Of a stretch of 64,000 nt of DNA, positions 55,839 to 64,000 are shown one piece after another. The stretch is from Lachnospiraceae bacterium (GTDB lineage Bacteria; Bacillota; Clostridia; Lachnospirales; Lachnospiraceae). Made by a program: the position numbers and the translations under genes. The stretch is from positions 26,469 through 90,468 of the forward strand of contig JAUNIX010000010.1 of NCBI GenBank assembly GCA_030523275.1, given 5' to 3'. Below the pieces are notes generated by a model. It saw only the letters and a program-made list of their open reading frames with translations, did no database searches and was not told where the DNA came from. Each line of letters begins with the position of its first letter. Position 1 is the stretch's first letter.

Positions 55839-57383
55839 TTATCTTTTAATCAATAATGATTCTCCAGTCATATCTTCTGGCTGTTCCAGACCCATCATCT
55901 CAAGTAATGTAGGAATGATGTCTGCTAAACATCCGCCTTCTTTTAATGTATAGTCTTTATCATAATTTACTACGATAAATGGTACTGGATTTGTTGTATG
56001 TGCAGTAAATGGAGCACCTGTCTCATAATCTTTTAATTGTTCTGCATTTCCATGGTCAGCGCAGATAAACATCTGTCCATCCACTTCTTCGATTGCTGCT
56101 ACCACTTTACCAACACATTCATCAATGTATTCTACTGCTTTGATCGCTGCTGCTTCAATACCTGTATGACCAACCATATCTGGGTTTGCAAAGTTACAAA
56201 CAATTACATCGTATTTATCAGATTTGATGGCATCTACTAATTTTTCTGTAACTTTAGGAGCACTCATCTCAGGCTGTAAATCGTAAGTTGCTACAGCAGG
56301 AGATTTTACTAATACTCTTTCTTCACCTTCATTTGGCTCTTCTTTACCACCGTTAAAGAAGAAGGTTACATGTGCATATTTTTCAGTTTCTGCTAAACGA
56401 AGCTGTTTCATACCTTTTGCTGCAAGAAGTTCACCAAATGTGTTTTTGATTTCTACTTTCTTGAATGCAATGCTCTTATTTGGAATTGAACTATCATATT
56501 CAGAGAAACATACAAATGTTGTCTTGAAATATCCATCCGGACGTTCAAATCCATCAAATTTATCGTCACAAATTGCACGTGTGATTTCACGAGCACGGTC
56601 AGGACGGAAATTGTAGAAGATTACAGAATCATTTTCTTTTAATGTTGCAACTGGTTCACCATCTTCTAAAATAACAGTTGGAACAACAAATTCGTCTGTC
56701 ACATCTTCTGCATAAGAATCAGCAATTGCCTGTACTGCATCTGTACCAGTTTTTCCTTCACCTAAAACGATGGCTTTGTATGCTTTTTCTACACGATCCC
56801 AGTTAGAGTCACGGTCCATAGCATAGTAACGTCCAGCAACAGTCGCAATCTTACCAACACCAATTTCTTCCATCTTATCTGTCAACTGCTGTGCATATCC
56901 TTTTCCTGATGCAGGAGGTGTGTCACGTCCATCTAAGAATGCGTGAACATATACTTTATCAATTCCATTTCTCTTAGCAAGTTCAAGTACACCATAAAGA
57001 TGTGTAATATGACTATGAACACCACCGTCTGATAACAGACCAAAACAGTGTAATGCAGAGTCATTTTCTTTACAGTTGTTTACTGCTTTTAATAACTCTT
57101 CATTTTCAAAAAATGTTCCATCATTGATTTCTTTGGTAATTCTTGTTAATTCCTGATATACGATGCGTCCTGCACCCATGTTCATATGTCCAACTTCAGA
57201 ATTACCCATCTGACCTTCTGGTAATCCAACTTCTAATCCAGATGCATTTCCCTTTGCAAATGCTGCTTCTTTCATTAACTTATCCATTACTGGAGTGTTT
57301 GCTAAAGCAACTGCATTTGCTTCGGTTCTTTCGTTTAATCCATAACCATCAAGTATCATTAAAACTGTTGGTTTCTTACTCAT
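55839..57383 (-). CDS. gpmI: 2,3-bisphosphoglycerate-independent phosphoglycerate mutase
   Basis: A 514-residue Mn2+ enzyme that interconverts 3- and 2-phosphoglycerate. The phosphorylated Ser62 is in GQMGNSEVGHMNMGAG. LDGYGLNE at the start, FICADHGNAEQ (metal ligands, about 440) and HTTNPVPF near the end complete the alkaline-phosphatase-fold metal sites. It is a single gene with a promoter (57461-57489) and terminator. It works between pgk and eno, which lie elsewhere in this window. Confidence 0.97.
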   Translation of the reverse strand: MSKKPTVLMILDGYGLNERTEANAVALANTPVMDKLMKEAAFAKGNASGLEVGLPEGQMGNSEVGHMNMGAGRIVYQELTRITKEINDGTFFENEELLKAVNNCKENDSALHCFGLLSDGGVHSHITHLYGVLELAKRNGIDKVYVHAFLDGRDTPPASGKGYAQQLTDKMEEIGVGKIATVAGRYYAMDRDSNWDRVEKAYKAIVLGEGKTGTDAVQAIADSYAEDVTDEFVVPTVILEDGEPVATLKENDSVIFYNFRPDRAREITRAICDDKFDGFERPDGYFKTTFVCFSEYDSSIPNKSIAFKKVEIKNTFGELLAAKGMKQLRLAETEKYAHVTFFFNGGKEEPNEGEERVLVKSPAVATYDLQPEMSAPKVTEKLVDAIKSDKYDVIVCNFANPDMVGHTGIEAAAIKAVEYIDECVGKVVAAIEEVDGQMFICADHGNAEQLKDYETGAPFTAHTTNPVPFIVVNYDKDYTLKEGGCLADIIPTLLEMMGLEQPEDMTGESLLIKR

Positions 57384-57420
57384 TTTTTACTCTCCTTTAC
57401 GTCTAATCTAAAGAATATTA

Positions 57421-57489
57421 TCAGAACTATGTTCTGACATACTGACTCACATATGTTAATATTATAACGTATTTTTATGTGAAATTCAA
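57421..57489 (-). promoter_or_regulatory. gpmI promoter and a palindrome in its leader
   Basis: TTGAAT (57484-57489) and TATAAT (57461-57466) on the minus strand, 17 bp apart. Downstream of the start, TCAGAAC and GTTCTGA with TAT between (57421-57437) form a perfect inverted repeat. Confidence 0.7.
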
Positions 57490-58838
57490 CTAATAGGAAG
57501 ATAAAATACAAACTCACTTCCTATACCTTTTTGACTAAAAACCTCAATCTTTCCACGATGAAGCTGTACAATCCATCTCACCATTGAAAGTCCTAGTCCT
57601 GTCCCATTTGTCGTACTACTTCTGCTCTTATCTTCACGGTAAAATCGTTTCCAAATTTTGTCAAGATTTTCTTTCGAAATTCCAATGCCATTATCAATAA
57701 TCCGCCCCTCTACCATTTGTCCTTTCTTTTGGATCTTAATTTCTACATGTCCACCTTCTCGCCCATAATAAATTGCATTCTCCACTAAATTCATCAACAT
57801 TCGCATCAATAAGGTTTCTTCCCCATAAACCATCAAATTCACTTCAATATTTCTATTTAATTGAATCTGCTTTTGATATGCAATCTCCTCCATGGTATCT
57901 GCCACCATTTCTGCCATGAAACTAAAATCAAATTGTTCCATCTGAAAATATTCGCCACCACGCTCACATCTTGAAATTGTAAGCAACTGTGTAATTAATC
58001 CAATCATTTTCTCTGTCTGATCCATGATTATTTGAATATCATTTTCCTGTTCTTTCATCTGGCACTCTTCCAAAAGATACTCACACTGAGAATGAATCAC
58101 AGCTAGAGGCGTACGAAGTTCATGTGATACATCTGAAGAAAATTGTTTTTCGGCCTCAAATGATTTCTCTAATCGATCAAACATTTGATTAAACTCTATT
58201 GTCAGACGATACATTTCATCTCTCACCTGTGGAATCGTCAAGCGCTTTGATAAATCTTCGCCTTTCGATATTTCACCAGCCTCCTGGCAAATAATATCAA
58301 CTGGCCTTAAAGCAACAGAGAGCATACGATAACCAACAGAGGCGATAAAGACAGTCATCAAAACGAATACAAATCCAACCAAAATCATCACCTGACCGGC
58401 TACGCGCTCAAATCCATAAACTGTAGAAATCGCCCGCAACCACAATATCTTTCCATTTCCATAATCATAAGCTTTATCATACACCAACCAACGATGATCT
58501 GCTTTTTGTACATATTGATAGAAGTCATCTTTTAGTTCTGTTTGAATCGGGAACTGACTTGGAATACTTCCAGTAACCGGAGTTCCATTTTGATCATAAA
58601 CAGAAATGATAACCCCATCATTGTAAAATTCGATGCCTTCCGGTATCGAATACGTATCGCCTTGTATGTTAATTTTTCCATAAAAGGCATCTACTTTTCC
58701 TTGCAACTCTTCTTTCGCGGTATTCGTTTCTACATTTTTGATAAAAAATACCATACCAATCAATACGACCAATAAAACAACAGCAATGCATCCCGTATAT
58801 AAAATTGTGATTTTACTTTTAATGGATTGATTTTTCAC
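57486..58838 (-). CDS. Two-component sensor histidine kinase with HAMP domain
   Basis: A 450-residue membrane kinase. Two membrane helices (about residues 12-34 and 149-171) bracket a sensor domain outside the cell. Then a HAMP linker (about 172-228), HisKA with the phospho-His in DVSHELRTPLAV (His239) and an HATPase with NLVENAIYYG and GTGLGLSMVRWIV. It follows the response regulator by 3 bp and shares its operon. It probably senses an envelope signal. The sensor ligand is unknown. Confidence 0.95.
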   Translation of the reverse strand: MKNQSIKSKITILYTGCIAVVLLVVLIGMVFFIKNVETNTAKEELQGKVDAFYGKINIQGDTYSIPEGIEFYNDGVIISVYDQNGTPVTGSIPSQFPIQTELKDDFYQYVQKADHRWLVYDKAYDYGNGKILWLRAISTVYGFERVAGQVMILVGFVFVLMTVFIASVGYRMLSVALRPVDIICQEAGEISKGEDLSKRLTIPQVRDEMYRLTIEFNQMFDRLEKSFEAEKQFSSDVSHELRTPLAVIHSQCEYLLEECQMKEQENDIQIIMDQTEKMIGLITQLLTISRCERGGEYFQMEQFDFSFMAEMVADTMEEIAYQKQIQLNRNIEVNLMVYGEETLLMRMLMNLVENAIYYGREGGHVEIKIQKKGQMVEGRIIDNGIGISKENLDKIWKRFYREDKSRSSTTNGTGLGLSMVRWIVQLHRGKIEVFSQKGIGSEFVFYLPIS

Positions 58839-58841
58839 ACA

Positions 58842-59510
58842 TTATCCCCTTATCACATAACCAGCTCCACGAACTGTCTGAATCAGTTTTTTCGGCTGTC
58901 CATAATCAATTTTTCGGCGCAAATAGCGAATATAAACATCCACAATATTTGAGCCACCTTCAAAATCATATCCCCATACTCTTTCCTGGATTCTTGCTCT
59001 AGAAAGAACCATATTTTTATTTTGAAGCATGTATTCTAAAAGCATATATTCTTTGCTGGACAATTCAATTACCGTTCCTCCTCGAGTGACCGTTTTGGCA
59101 TTGGTATCCATTTTTAAATCATCCGCGACCAAATTGTTTGAAATATAAACGGGTTTTCTTCTCATGATTGCACGTAATCTTGCCAATAACTCTTCAAATG
59201 AAAAGGGTTTCACAAGATAGTCGTCTGCCCCGTAATCAAGTCCTTTCACTCGATCTTCAATCGAATCTCTTGCTGTCAGCATCAAAACTGGCGTGTAATT
59301 TCCTTTTTTTCTCATATTTTTTAAAATATCCAAGCCATCCCTTCCTGGAAGCATGCCATCTAGAATAATTGCATCATAGTCTGTAAGATTAATGTAATCT
59401 TCTGCATCCAAACCATTTCCACAATCATCGATCACATATTTTTCTTTTTGCAACCTCTTTTTAAGTACACGACGAAGATCCGACTCGTCTTCCACTAATA
59501 AAATCCTCAT
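58842..59510 (-). CDS. OmpR/PhoB-family response regulator
   Basis: A 222-residue regulator. The receiver domain (about 1-118) has the phospho-Asp51 in DAIILDGMLPG, and the winged-helix DNA-binding domain (about 128-222) has SRARIQERVWGYDFEGGSNIVDVYIRYLRRKI. It is the first gene of the two-component unit with the kinase 3 bp downstream. Two perfect 11-bp direct repeats lie just upstream, in the region shared with the divergent PepSY gene, where OmpR-type dimers usually bind. Confidence 0.95.
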   Translation of the reverse strand: MRILLVEDESDLRRVLKKRLQKEKYVIDDCGNGLDAEDYINLTDYDAIILDGMLPGRDGLDILKNMRKKGNYTPVLMLTARDSIEDRVKGLDYGADDYLVKPFSFEELLARLRAIMRRKPVYISNNLVADDLKMDTNAKTVTRGGTVIELSSKEYMLLEYMLQNKNMVLSRARIQERVWGYDFEGGSNIVDVYIRYLRRKIDYGQPKKLIQTVRGAGYVIRG

Positions 59511-59528
59511 TTTTTAATCCTTTTTCTA

Positions 59529-59574
59529 ATTCTCATTTTATTCTCATTTTTTATGTATATAATAACTATATAAT
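59529..59574 (+). promoter_or_regulatory. Direct repeats and promoter ahead of the PepSY gene
   Basis: ATTCTCATTTT occurs twice in tandem (59529-59539 and 59540-59550), an 11-bp (one helical turn) spacing typical of OmpR-family sites. TATAAT boxes follow at 59558 and 59569, so the repeats take the place of a -35. Confidence 0.75.
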
Positions 59575-59605
59575 CAAAAAAAGAGAAATACAAGGAGGAA
59601 ATAAA

Positions 59606-60253
59606 ATGAAACAACAAAGACTTTTTTCTATTTTAATTTTATTCGCTTTTACACTTATTTTTGCTACCGGTTGTACTTCCAATCAAGAACAAACAACCGA
59701 GCGCACACAGGCAGTAAATATCGAAGAAAATGCTTCTGATACAACTCTATCAACAGATGGGGACTGGGATGATGACGATCAATCTCATATTAATAATCAG
59801 AATTCTACTTCTGCAAATATGTTATCCGAACAAGAAGTTCGTAATATTGTTGAAAAACATACAGCCGATTTAAAAGGAAAAGATTTTATCATTAAACCAG
59901 ATACAGAAGACGGTATTCAGATTTATGAAGTTGAAGGAACAACATCCACACACGAATATGAATTTGAAATTCATGCTTCCACAGGCAAAATTCTTTCTTA
60001 TAAAAAAGAATTACTTCACACTAATACACAAAAGAATCAATCAAAAAACACCTTATCCGAACAGGAAGTTCGTAATATTGTTGAAAAAAACACGAATGCT
60101 TTAAAAGGAAAAAATTTAGAAATTGAACGAGACAGCGATGATGGTCTCAAAATTTATGAAGTAGAAGGAAAAACTTCAACGCATAAATATGAATTTGAAA
60201 TTAATGCTTATACAGGAGAAATCATTTCTTATGAAGAGAAATTGAGGGACTAA
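59606..60253 (+). CDS. PepSY-domain lipoprotein, two repeats
   Basis: A 215-residue protein with a signal peptide and lipobox FATGC (Cys at about residue 23), so it is probably anchored outside the membrane. After an acidic linker it has two PepSY repeats (about 72-132 and 150-210), each starting LSEQEVRNIVEK and containing YEVEGTTSTHEYEFEIH or a close variant. PepSY domains often modulate peptidases or act as envelope sensors. It is divergent from a two-component system whose operator-like repeats lie in front of it, so it is a likely target. AAGGAGG precedes the ATG. Confidence 0.88.
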   Translation: MKQQRLFSILILFAFTLIFATGCTSNQEQTTERTQAVNIEENASDTTLSTDGDWDDDDQSHINNQNSTSANMLSEQEVRNIVEKHTADLKGKDFIIKPDTEDGIQIYEVEGTTSTHEYEFEIHASTGKILSYKKELLHTNTQKNQSKNTLSEQEVRNIVEKNTNALKGKNLEIERDSDDGLKIYEVEGKTSTHKYEFEINAYTGEIISYEEKLRD

Positions 60254-60319
60254 CTCATTAAAAAAATAAAATTTCCAAGTTATTAGACATTTTATTTTCA
60301 TAGTAGTCTAGATAGATAC

Positions 60320-60364
60320 AAAAGGACTGAAACGCCAACTTACAGGTCTCTCAGTCCTTTTATA
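60320..60364. terminator. Bidirectional terminator
   Basis: AAAGGACTGA and TCAGTCCTTT form a 10-bp stem, shared by the convergent PepSY gene (plus) and alarmone synthetase gene (minus). Confidence 0.8.
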
Positions 60365-61004
60365 ATTTCTCTATTCGTTTTCTTAGTTTTAAAAATCGTT
60401 TGTCAATTTCTGCAATGTCAATGGCGCAATCTTTTAATTCTTTGCGAATCTTGTCTGTCTCTTTTCCGCTCTCTTTTTTATTCTTATATGACATCTGATG
60501 TTCCAAAGTGGCCCAATAGTTCATTGCTGCCGATCGAACCTGTATCTCTAACCCAATCGTCTGTTCACCAAACGGAATATCAATCATCATATGAATACTG
60601 CGATAACCACTAGATTTAGGATGTGCAATGTAATCTTTAACTTTTCGAATTTTGAGACCCTTAATTTTACGGATTTTTCTCGTCATATGGTATACATCAT
60701 CCTGAAAAGAACAGATTACACGTATGCCTGCCAAATCATGTAATGTTGCAATTGCACAATTATAAGTGATTTCACGTCCTTTTCGTTGAAGCTTATTTAC
60801 AATACTCTCCGCTGACTTAATCCGGCATCTGGTGTACTCTACCACTGGCCGTCCAGCTTTCTTTGACAATTCAGCATCTATCTTTTCAATTTCTGGTACT
60901 AACCACTTAAAAATATTTTCACAGGCTTCGATTACACCGAGTGATTGCATATAAAATTCTATTTCATTCACTGATTTTTTCAAATCTTCATTCATTTCTA
61001 TCAT
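60360..61004 (-). CDS. Small alarmone synthetase, RelA/SpoT-domain GTP pyrophosphokinase
   Basis: A 214-residue protein of synthetase domain only. Signatures: LHDLAGIRVICSFQDDVYHM (about residues 87-106), PKSSGYRSIHMMIDIPFGEQ (about 128-147) and LEIQVRSAAMNYWATLEHQM (about 152-171). It resembles the YjbM/SAS1 class. The core differs from that of the synthetase at 40072, so the two are paralogues rather than a recent duplicate. It is monocistronic. It would make ppGpp-type signals. Confidence 0.9.
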   Translation of the reverse strand: MIEMNEDLKKSVNEIEFYMQSLGVIEACENIFKWLVPEIEKIDAELSKKAGRPVVEYTRCRIKSAESIVNKLQRKGREITYNCAIATLHDLAGIRVICSFQDDVYHMTRKIRKIKGLKIRKVKDYIAHPKSSGYRSIHMMIDIPFGEQTIGLEIQVRSAAMNYWATLEHQMSYKNKKESGKETDKIRKELKDCAIDIAEIDKRFLKLRKRIEKL

Positions 61005-61102
61005 CTCTTTTGTCTATTTTTTGTAATAGGAACCTATAGTTAGTATACTCTTTCATCACGAAAATATCTATCAAATATTCCGAAAAGAATGTTAAATTCT
61101 TA

Positions 61103-61243
61103 TAAACCGAATGAAACACGCTCTGCGAGTTTCATCGGTTCGCGTGCGGCGGCAAATGGAAATGCAAGCACAAGGTGAATTACCGCTCGCGGTAAGAGAG
61201 GGCGACCTGGGTCGTTTCCGCTTGCCTTGTGCCTTCGCGTAAA
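61103..61243 (-). repeat. Intergenic repeat copy B (141 bp, module alpha)
   Basis: It is 141 bp long and differs at four positions from copy A (50205-50345). It directly follows the tpiA terminator in the same orientation as the other copies. Inner hairpins include ACCGAATGAAAC/GTTTCATCGGT, CCGC/GCGG and CGACC/GGTCG. Confidence 0.85.
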
Positions 61244-61284
61244 CTAAAAAATCTCCCAAACATCTTATAGTGTCTGGGAGATTG
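61243..61284 (-). terminator. tpiA terminator
   Basis: AATCTCCCA and TGGGAGATT form a 9-bp stem; TTTTT follows on the minus strand. Confidence 0.9.
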
Positions 61285-61306
61285 AACTTTTTATTTGCAA
61301 ACTAAA

Positions 61307-62053
61307 TTATTTGTAGTTAACAATAGCTCCAAAATCTGGTTTTAAAGAAGCTCCACCAACTAAACCGCCATCGATATCTGGCTGTGCAAATAATTCTGGT
61401 GCGCTTGCTGCAGATACAGATCCACCATACTGGATACGGATTGCTGCTGCTGTTGCAGCATCATAAACTTCTGCAATACATTCACGAATTGCTGCACATA
61501 CTTCCTGAGCCTGTTCTGTTGTAGCTACAACACCTGTTCCGATAGCCCAGATTGGTTCGTAAGCAATAACAACTTCTTTTGCCTGATCTGCTGTTACTCC
61601 CTGAAGAGCAATTTTAATCTGCTGACGAACGAAGTCGATTGTAACGCCCTGTTCTCTCTGTGTTAATGTTTCACCACAGCAGATAATAGGTGTTAAATCA
61701 TGTTCAATTGCTTTTAATACTTTTTTGTTTACTGTTTCATCTGTTTCTGCAAAGTATTCTCTTCTTTCAGAATGTCCGATAATAACGTATTTAACGCCAG
61801 CATCTACTAACATAGCTGGAGCGATTTCACCTGTGTAAGCACCACTTTCTTCATAGTACATATTTTCAGCACCAATTGCGATGTTAGAACCTTTTGCAGC
61901 TTCTACAGCTACTGTAATGTCAATTGCAGGTACGCAAAATACTACATCTACATCATCACTTGCTACTAATGGTTTTAATGTGTTAATTAATTCAACTGCT
62001 TCGCTAGGAGTTTTGTTCATTTTCCAGTTTCCAGCAACAATTGTTTTACGCAT
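61307..62053 (-). CDS. tpiA: Triosephosphate isomerase
   Basis: A 248-residue TIM barrel. Catalytic parts: [11 protein letters not shown] (Lys near 13), [11 protein letters not shown] (His about 95) and [13 protein letters not shown] (Glu about 166); the phosphate loop [10 protein letters not shown] is near the end. It interconverts dihydroxyacetone phosphate and glyceraldehyde-3-phosphate. It follows pgk by 90 bp and gap before that, the usual glycolytic order. Confidence 0.97.
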   Translation of the reverse strand: MRKTIVAGNWKMNKTPSEAVELINTLKPLVASDDVDVVFCVPAIDITVAVEAAKGSNIAIGAENMYYEESGAYTGEIAPAMLVDAGVKYVIIGHSERREYFAETDETVNKKVLKAIEHDLTPIICCGETLTQREQGVTIDFVRQQIKIALQGVTADQAKEVVIAYEPIWAIGTGVVATTEQAQEVCAAIRECIAEVYDAATAAAIRIQYGGSVSAASAPELFAQPDIDGGLVGGASLKPDFGAIVNYK

Positions 62054-62084
62054 AATTCTATTCTCCTTTTATAATAACTTGTAT

Positions 62085-62135
62085 CACTTATCCTCACTAA
62101 ATTCGAACTTCACTACCGTTCGTTCTCATTAAGTG
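62085..62135 (-). other. Imperfect hairpin between pgk and tpiA
   Basis: CACTTA/TAAGTG and CGAAC/GTTCG pair around a TTCACTAC loop. No T tract follows. It may stabilise or process the pgk-tpiA message. Confidence 0.45.
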
Positions 62136-62143
62136 TTCAATGC

Positions 62144-63334
62144 CTATTTATCATTTGCAGCAACTACACCTGGAAGGTCTTTTCCTTCTAAGAACTCAAG
62201 AGAAGCTCCACCACCTGTAGAAATATGAGTCATCTTGTCGCCAAATCCTAACTGGTTAACTGCTGCTGCAGAATCACCACCACCAATGATTGTAACAGCA
62301 TCGATATCTGCTAAAGCTTCTGCTACTGCTACTGTACCTTTTGCAAAGTTAGGCATTTCGAATACACCCATAGGTCCATTCCATACAACTGTTTTTGCAT
62401 CTTTAACAGCATTTGCATAAATTTCTCTTGTTTTAGGTCCGATATCCATACCCATTTCATCTGCATCCATGCTTCCTTCGATTACACGACTTTCAGCATC
62501 GTTAGAGAATTCTTTTGCTACAACTGTATCAACTGGAAGTAAGAAGTTAACACCTTTTTCTTTTGCTTTTTCTACCATTTCCTTAGCATAATCAAGATAA
62601 TCTTCTTCTAATAAAGATTTTCCTACTTCATAACCCTGAGCTTTTGCAAATGTATAAGACATACCGCCACCGATGATTAATGTATCAACTTTGTCTAATA
62701 AGTTGTTGATAACAGAAATCTTAGAAGAAACTTTTGCTCCACCTAAAATAGCAACCATAGGTCTTTCTGGGTTGTTTACTGCATTTCCTAAGAAATCAAT
62801 TTCTTTCTGCATTAAGTAACCAACAACTGCTGTGTCAACATATTCTGTAACACCAACGTTTGAGCAGTGAGCTCTGTGAGCTGTACCAAATGCATCGTTA
62901 ACAAAGATGTCTGCTAAGCTTGCTAATTCTTTGCTGAATGCTTCGCCGTTCTTTGTTTCTTCAATTCTATAACGTGTATTTTCAAGAAGCACAACATCTC
63001 CATCTTTCATAGCTGCAACTGCTGCTTTAGCGTTTGGTCCAACTACTTCTGCATCTGGAGCAAATTTAACTTCCTGTCCTAATAATTCGCTTAAACGAAC
63101 TGCTACAGGAGCTAAAGATAATTCTGGTTTTGGTTCTCCTTTTGGTTTACCTAAGTGAGAGCAAAGAATTAACTGACCACCGTCAGCGATTAATTTCTTT
63201 AATGTAGGAAGTGCTGCTACAAGACGGTTTTCATCTGTAATTTTTCCTTCCTGTAAAGGTACGTTAAAGTCGCAACGTACTAAGACTTTTTTGCCTTTTA
63301 CGTTAATATCATCTACTGATTTTTTATTAAGCAT
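62144..63334 (-). CDS. pgk: Phosphoglycerate kinase
   Basis: A 396-residue two-domain kinase making ATP from 1,3-bisphosphoglycerate. Signatures: [14 protein letters not shown] (about 17-30), [11 protein letters not shown] (about 58), the RVAHCSNVG-type RAHCSNVG segment, [14 protein letters not shown] and [10 protein letters not shown] near the C-terminus, plus [11 protein letters not shown]. It is second in gap-pgk-tpiA. AGGAGG precedes the start. The leader holds repeat copy D and the gap terminator. Confidence 0.97.
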   Translation of the reverse strand: MLNKKSVDDINVKGKKVLVRCDFNVPLQEGKITDENRLVAALPTLKKLIADGGQLILCSHLGKPKGEPKPELSLAPVAVRLSELLGQEVKFAPDAEVVGPNAKAAVAAMKDGDVVLLENTRYRIEETKNGEAFSKELASLADIFVNDAFGTAHRAHCSNVGVTEYVDTAVVGYLMQKEIDFLGNAVNNPERPMVAILGGAKVSSKISVINNLLDKVDTLIIGGGMSYTFAKAQGYEVGKSLLEEDYLDYAKEMVEKAKEKGVNFLLPVDTVVAKEFSNDAESRVIEGSMDADEMGMDIGPKTREIYANAVKDAKTVVWNGPMGVFEMPNFAKGTVAVAEALADIDAVTIIGGGDSAAAVNQLGFGDKMTHISTGGGASLEFLEGKDLPGVVAANDK

Positions 63335-63400
63335 TTTTATTCCTCCTAATAGAATCTTATTGTATTAAATTTAATTCTCAATTTCATGAGATTTTGTATC

Positions 63401-63494
63401 AATCGGATGAAACACGCTCTGCAAGTTTCATCGGTTCACGTACGATAACAAATGAAAATGCATGTATTTCCGCTTGCCCCGTTCCTTCGCGTAA
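63401..63494 (-). repeat. Intergenic repeat copy D, shortened
   Basis: It keeps both ends of the 141-bp family (ATCGGATGAAACACGCTCTG at the left, TTTCCGCTTGCC...CGCGTAAA at the right). About 50 bp of the middle are missing, replaced by a GCATGTA segment. It follows the gap terminator and lies in the leader of pgk. Confidence 0.75.
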
Positions 63495-63526
63495 AAAATA
63501 AGGTCCGGTCCAAAAAGACCGGACCC
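63494..63526 (-). terminator. gap terminator
   Basis: GGTCCGGTC and GACCGGACC form a 9-bp perfect stem with a 6-base loop; a T-rich run follows on the minus strand. Confidence 0.93.
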
Positions 63527-63556
63527 TTACTGGATCAATTTAATGATTGTTCTAAA

Positions 63557-64000
<444 letters not shown>

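Noticed and set aside
57421..57437. LexA box in the gpmI leader
   Set aside because: GAAC and GTTC are present, but the spacing is 3 instead of 4 and the gene is glycolytic, so an SOS site is unlikely.

Overview
This window is a low-GC, densely coded chromosome segment of an anaerobic Gram-positive bacterium. I infer Clostridia, probably Lachnospiraceae. The reasons are the S8 peptidase type at the left edge, the rubrerythrin, the AGGAGG-type ribosome sites, the FMN riboswitch-rib operon and the secG-rnr-smpB-ssrA order. Most genes lie on the minus strand. I see no prophage, insertion sequence, CRISPR array, rRNA or ordinary tRNA, and species cannot be called.

Layout. 1-6500: end of an S8 peptidase, an MBL hydrolase with endonuclease IV, an RpiR regulator, and a GldA/GldF/GldG-like ABC operon. 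6600-9300: a zinc-ribbon protein and a sigma/anti-sigma/lipoprotein operon. 9300-13200: thrC, dinB, a PH-domain protein and a compact type I toxin-antitoxin locus. 13200-18650: trehalose uptake and cleavage (treB, treC, an aldo/keto reductase) with divergent treR and three TreR-type operators. 18850-20200: a C45 acyltransferase behind an AraC regulator broken by an internal deletion. 20470-24750 and 30740-35030: two parallel TetR plus ABC-exporter-pair modules with related operators. Between them are an ECF-sigma ABC operon and an iron alcohol dehydrogenase. 35060-38620: tmRNA, smpB, rnr, secG. 38700-43200: a DUF1015 protein, a small alarmone synthetase, a membrane protein, enolase. 43300-47770: FMN riboswitch, ribD-ribE-ribBA-ribH and a HAD phosphatase. 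47800-54000: MATE transporter, rubrerythrin, a COG2984/TrpXYZ-like ABC importer and a lipoprotein. 54200-60360: Na+ symporter, gpmI, a two-component system with a divergent PepSY lipoprotein. 60360-64000: a second alarmone synthetase and the gap-pgk-tpiA glycolytic block.

The main novelty candidate is a family of modular, hairpin-rich repeats in intergenic regions. I found six (9181, 38238, 50205, 54084, 61103, 63401). Each lies within a few tens of bases past the intrinsic terminator of a minus-strand operon. The copies at 50205-50345 and 61103-61243 are both 141 bp and differ at 4 positions. The second notable item is the toxin locus at 12857-13154: a 26-residue membrane peptide, a leader hairpin that covers its ribosome site, and a convergent antisense RNA with its own promoter and terminator. 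Regulatory palindromes sit in or against the promoters of the ABC importer, tmRNA, rubrerythrin and both TetR genes.
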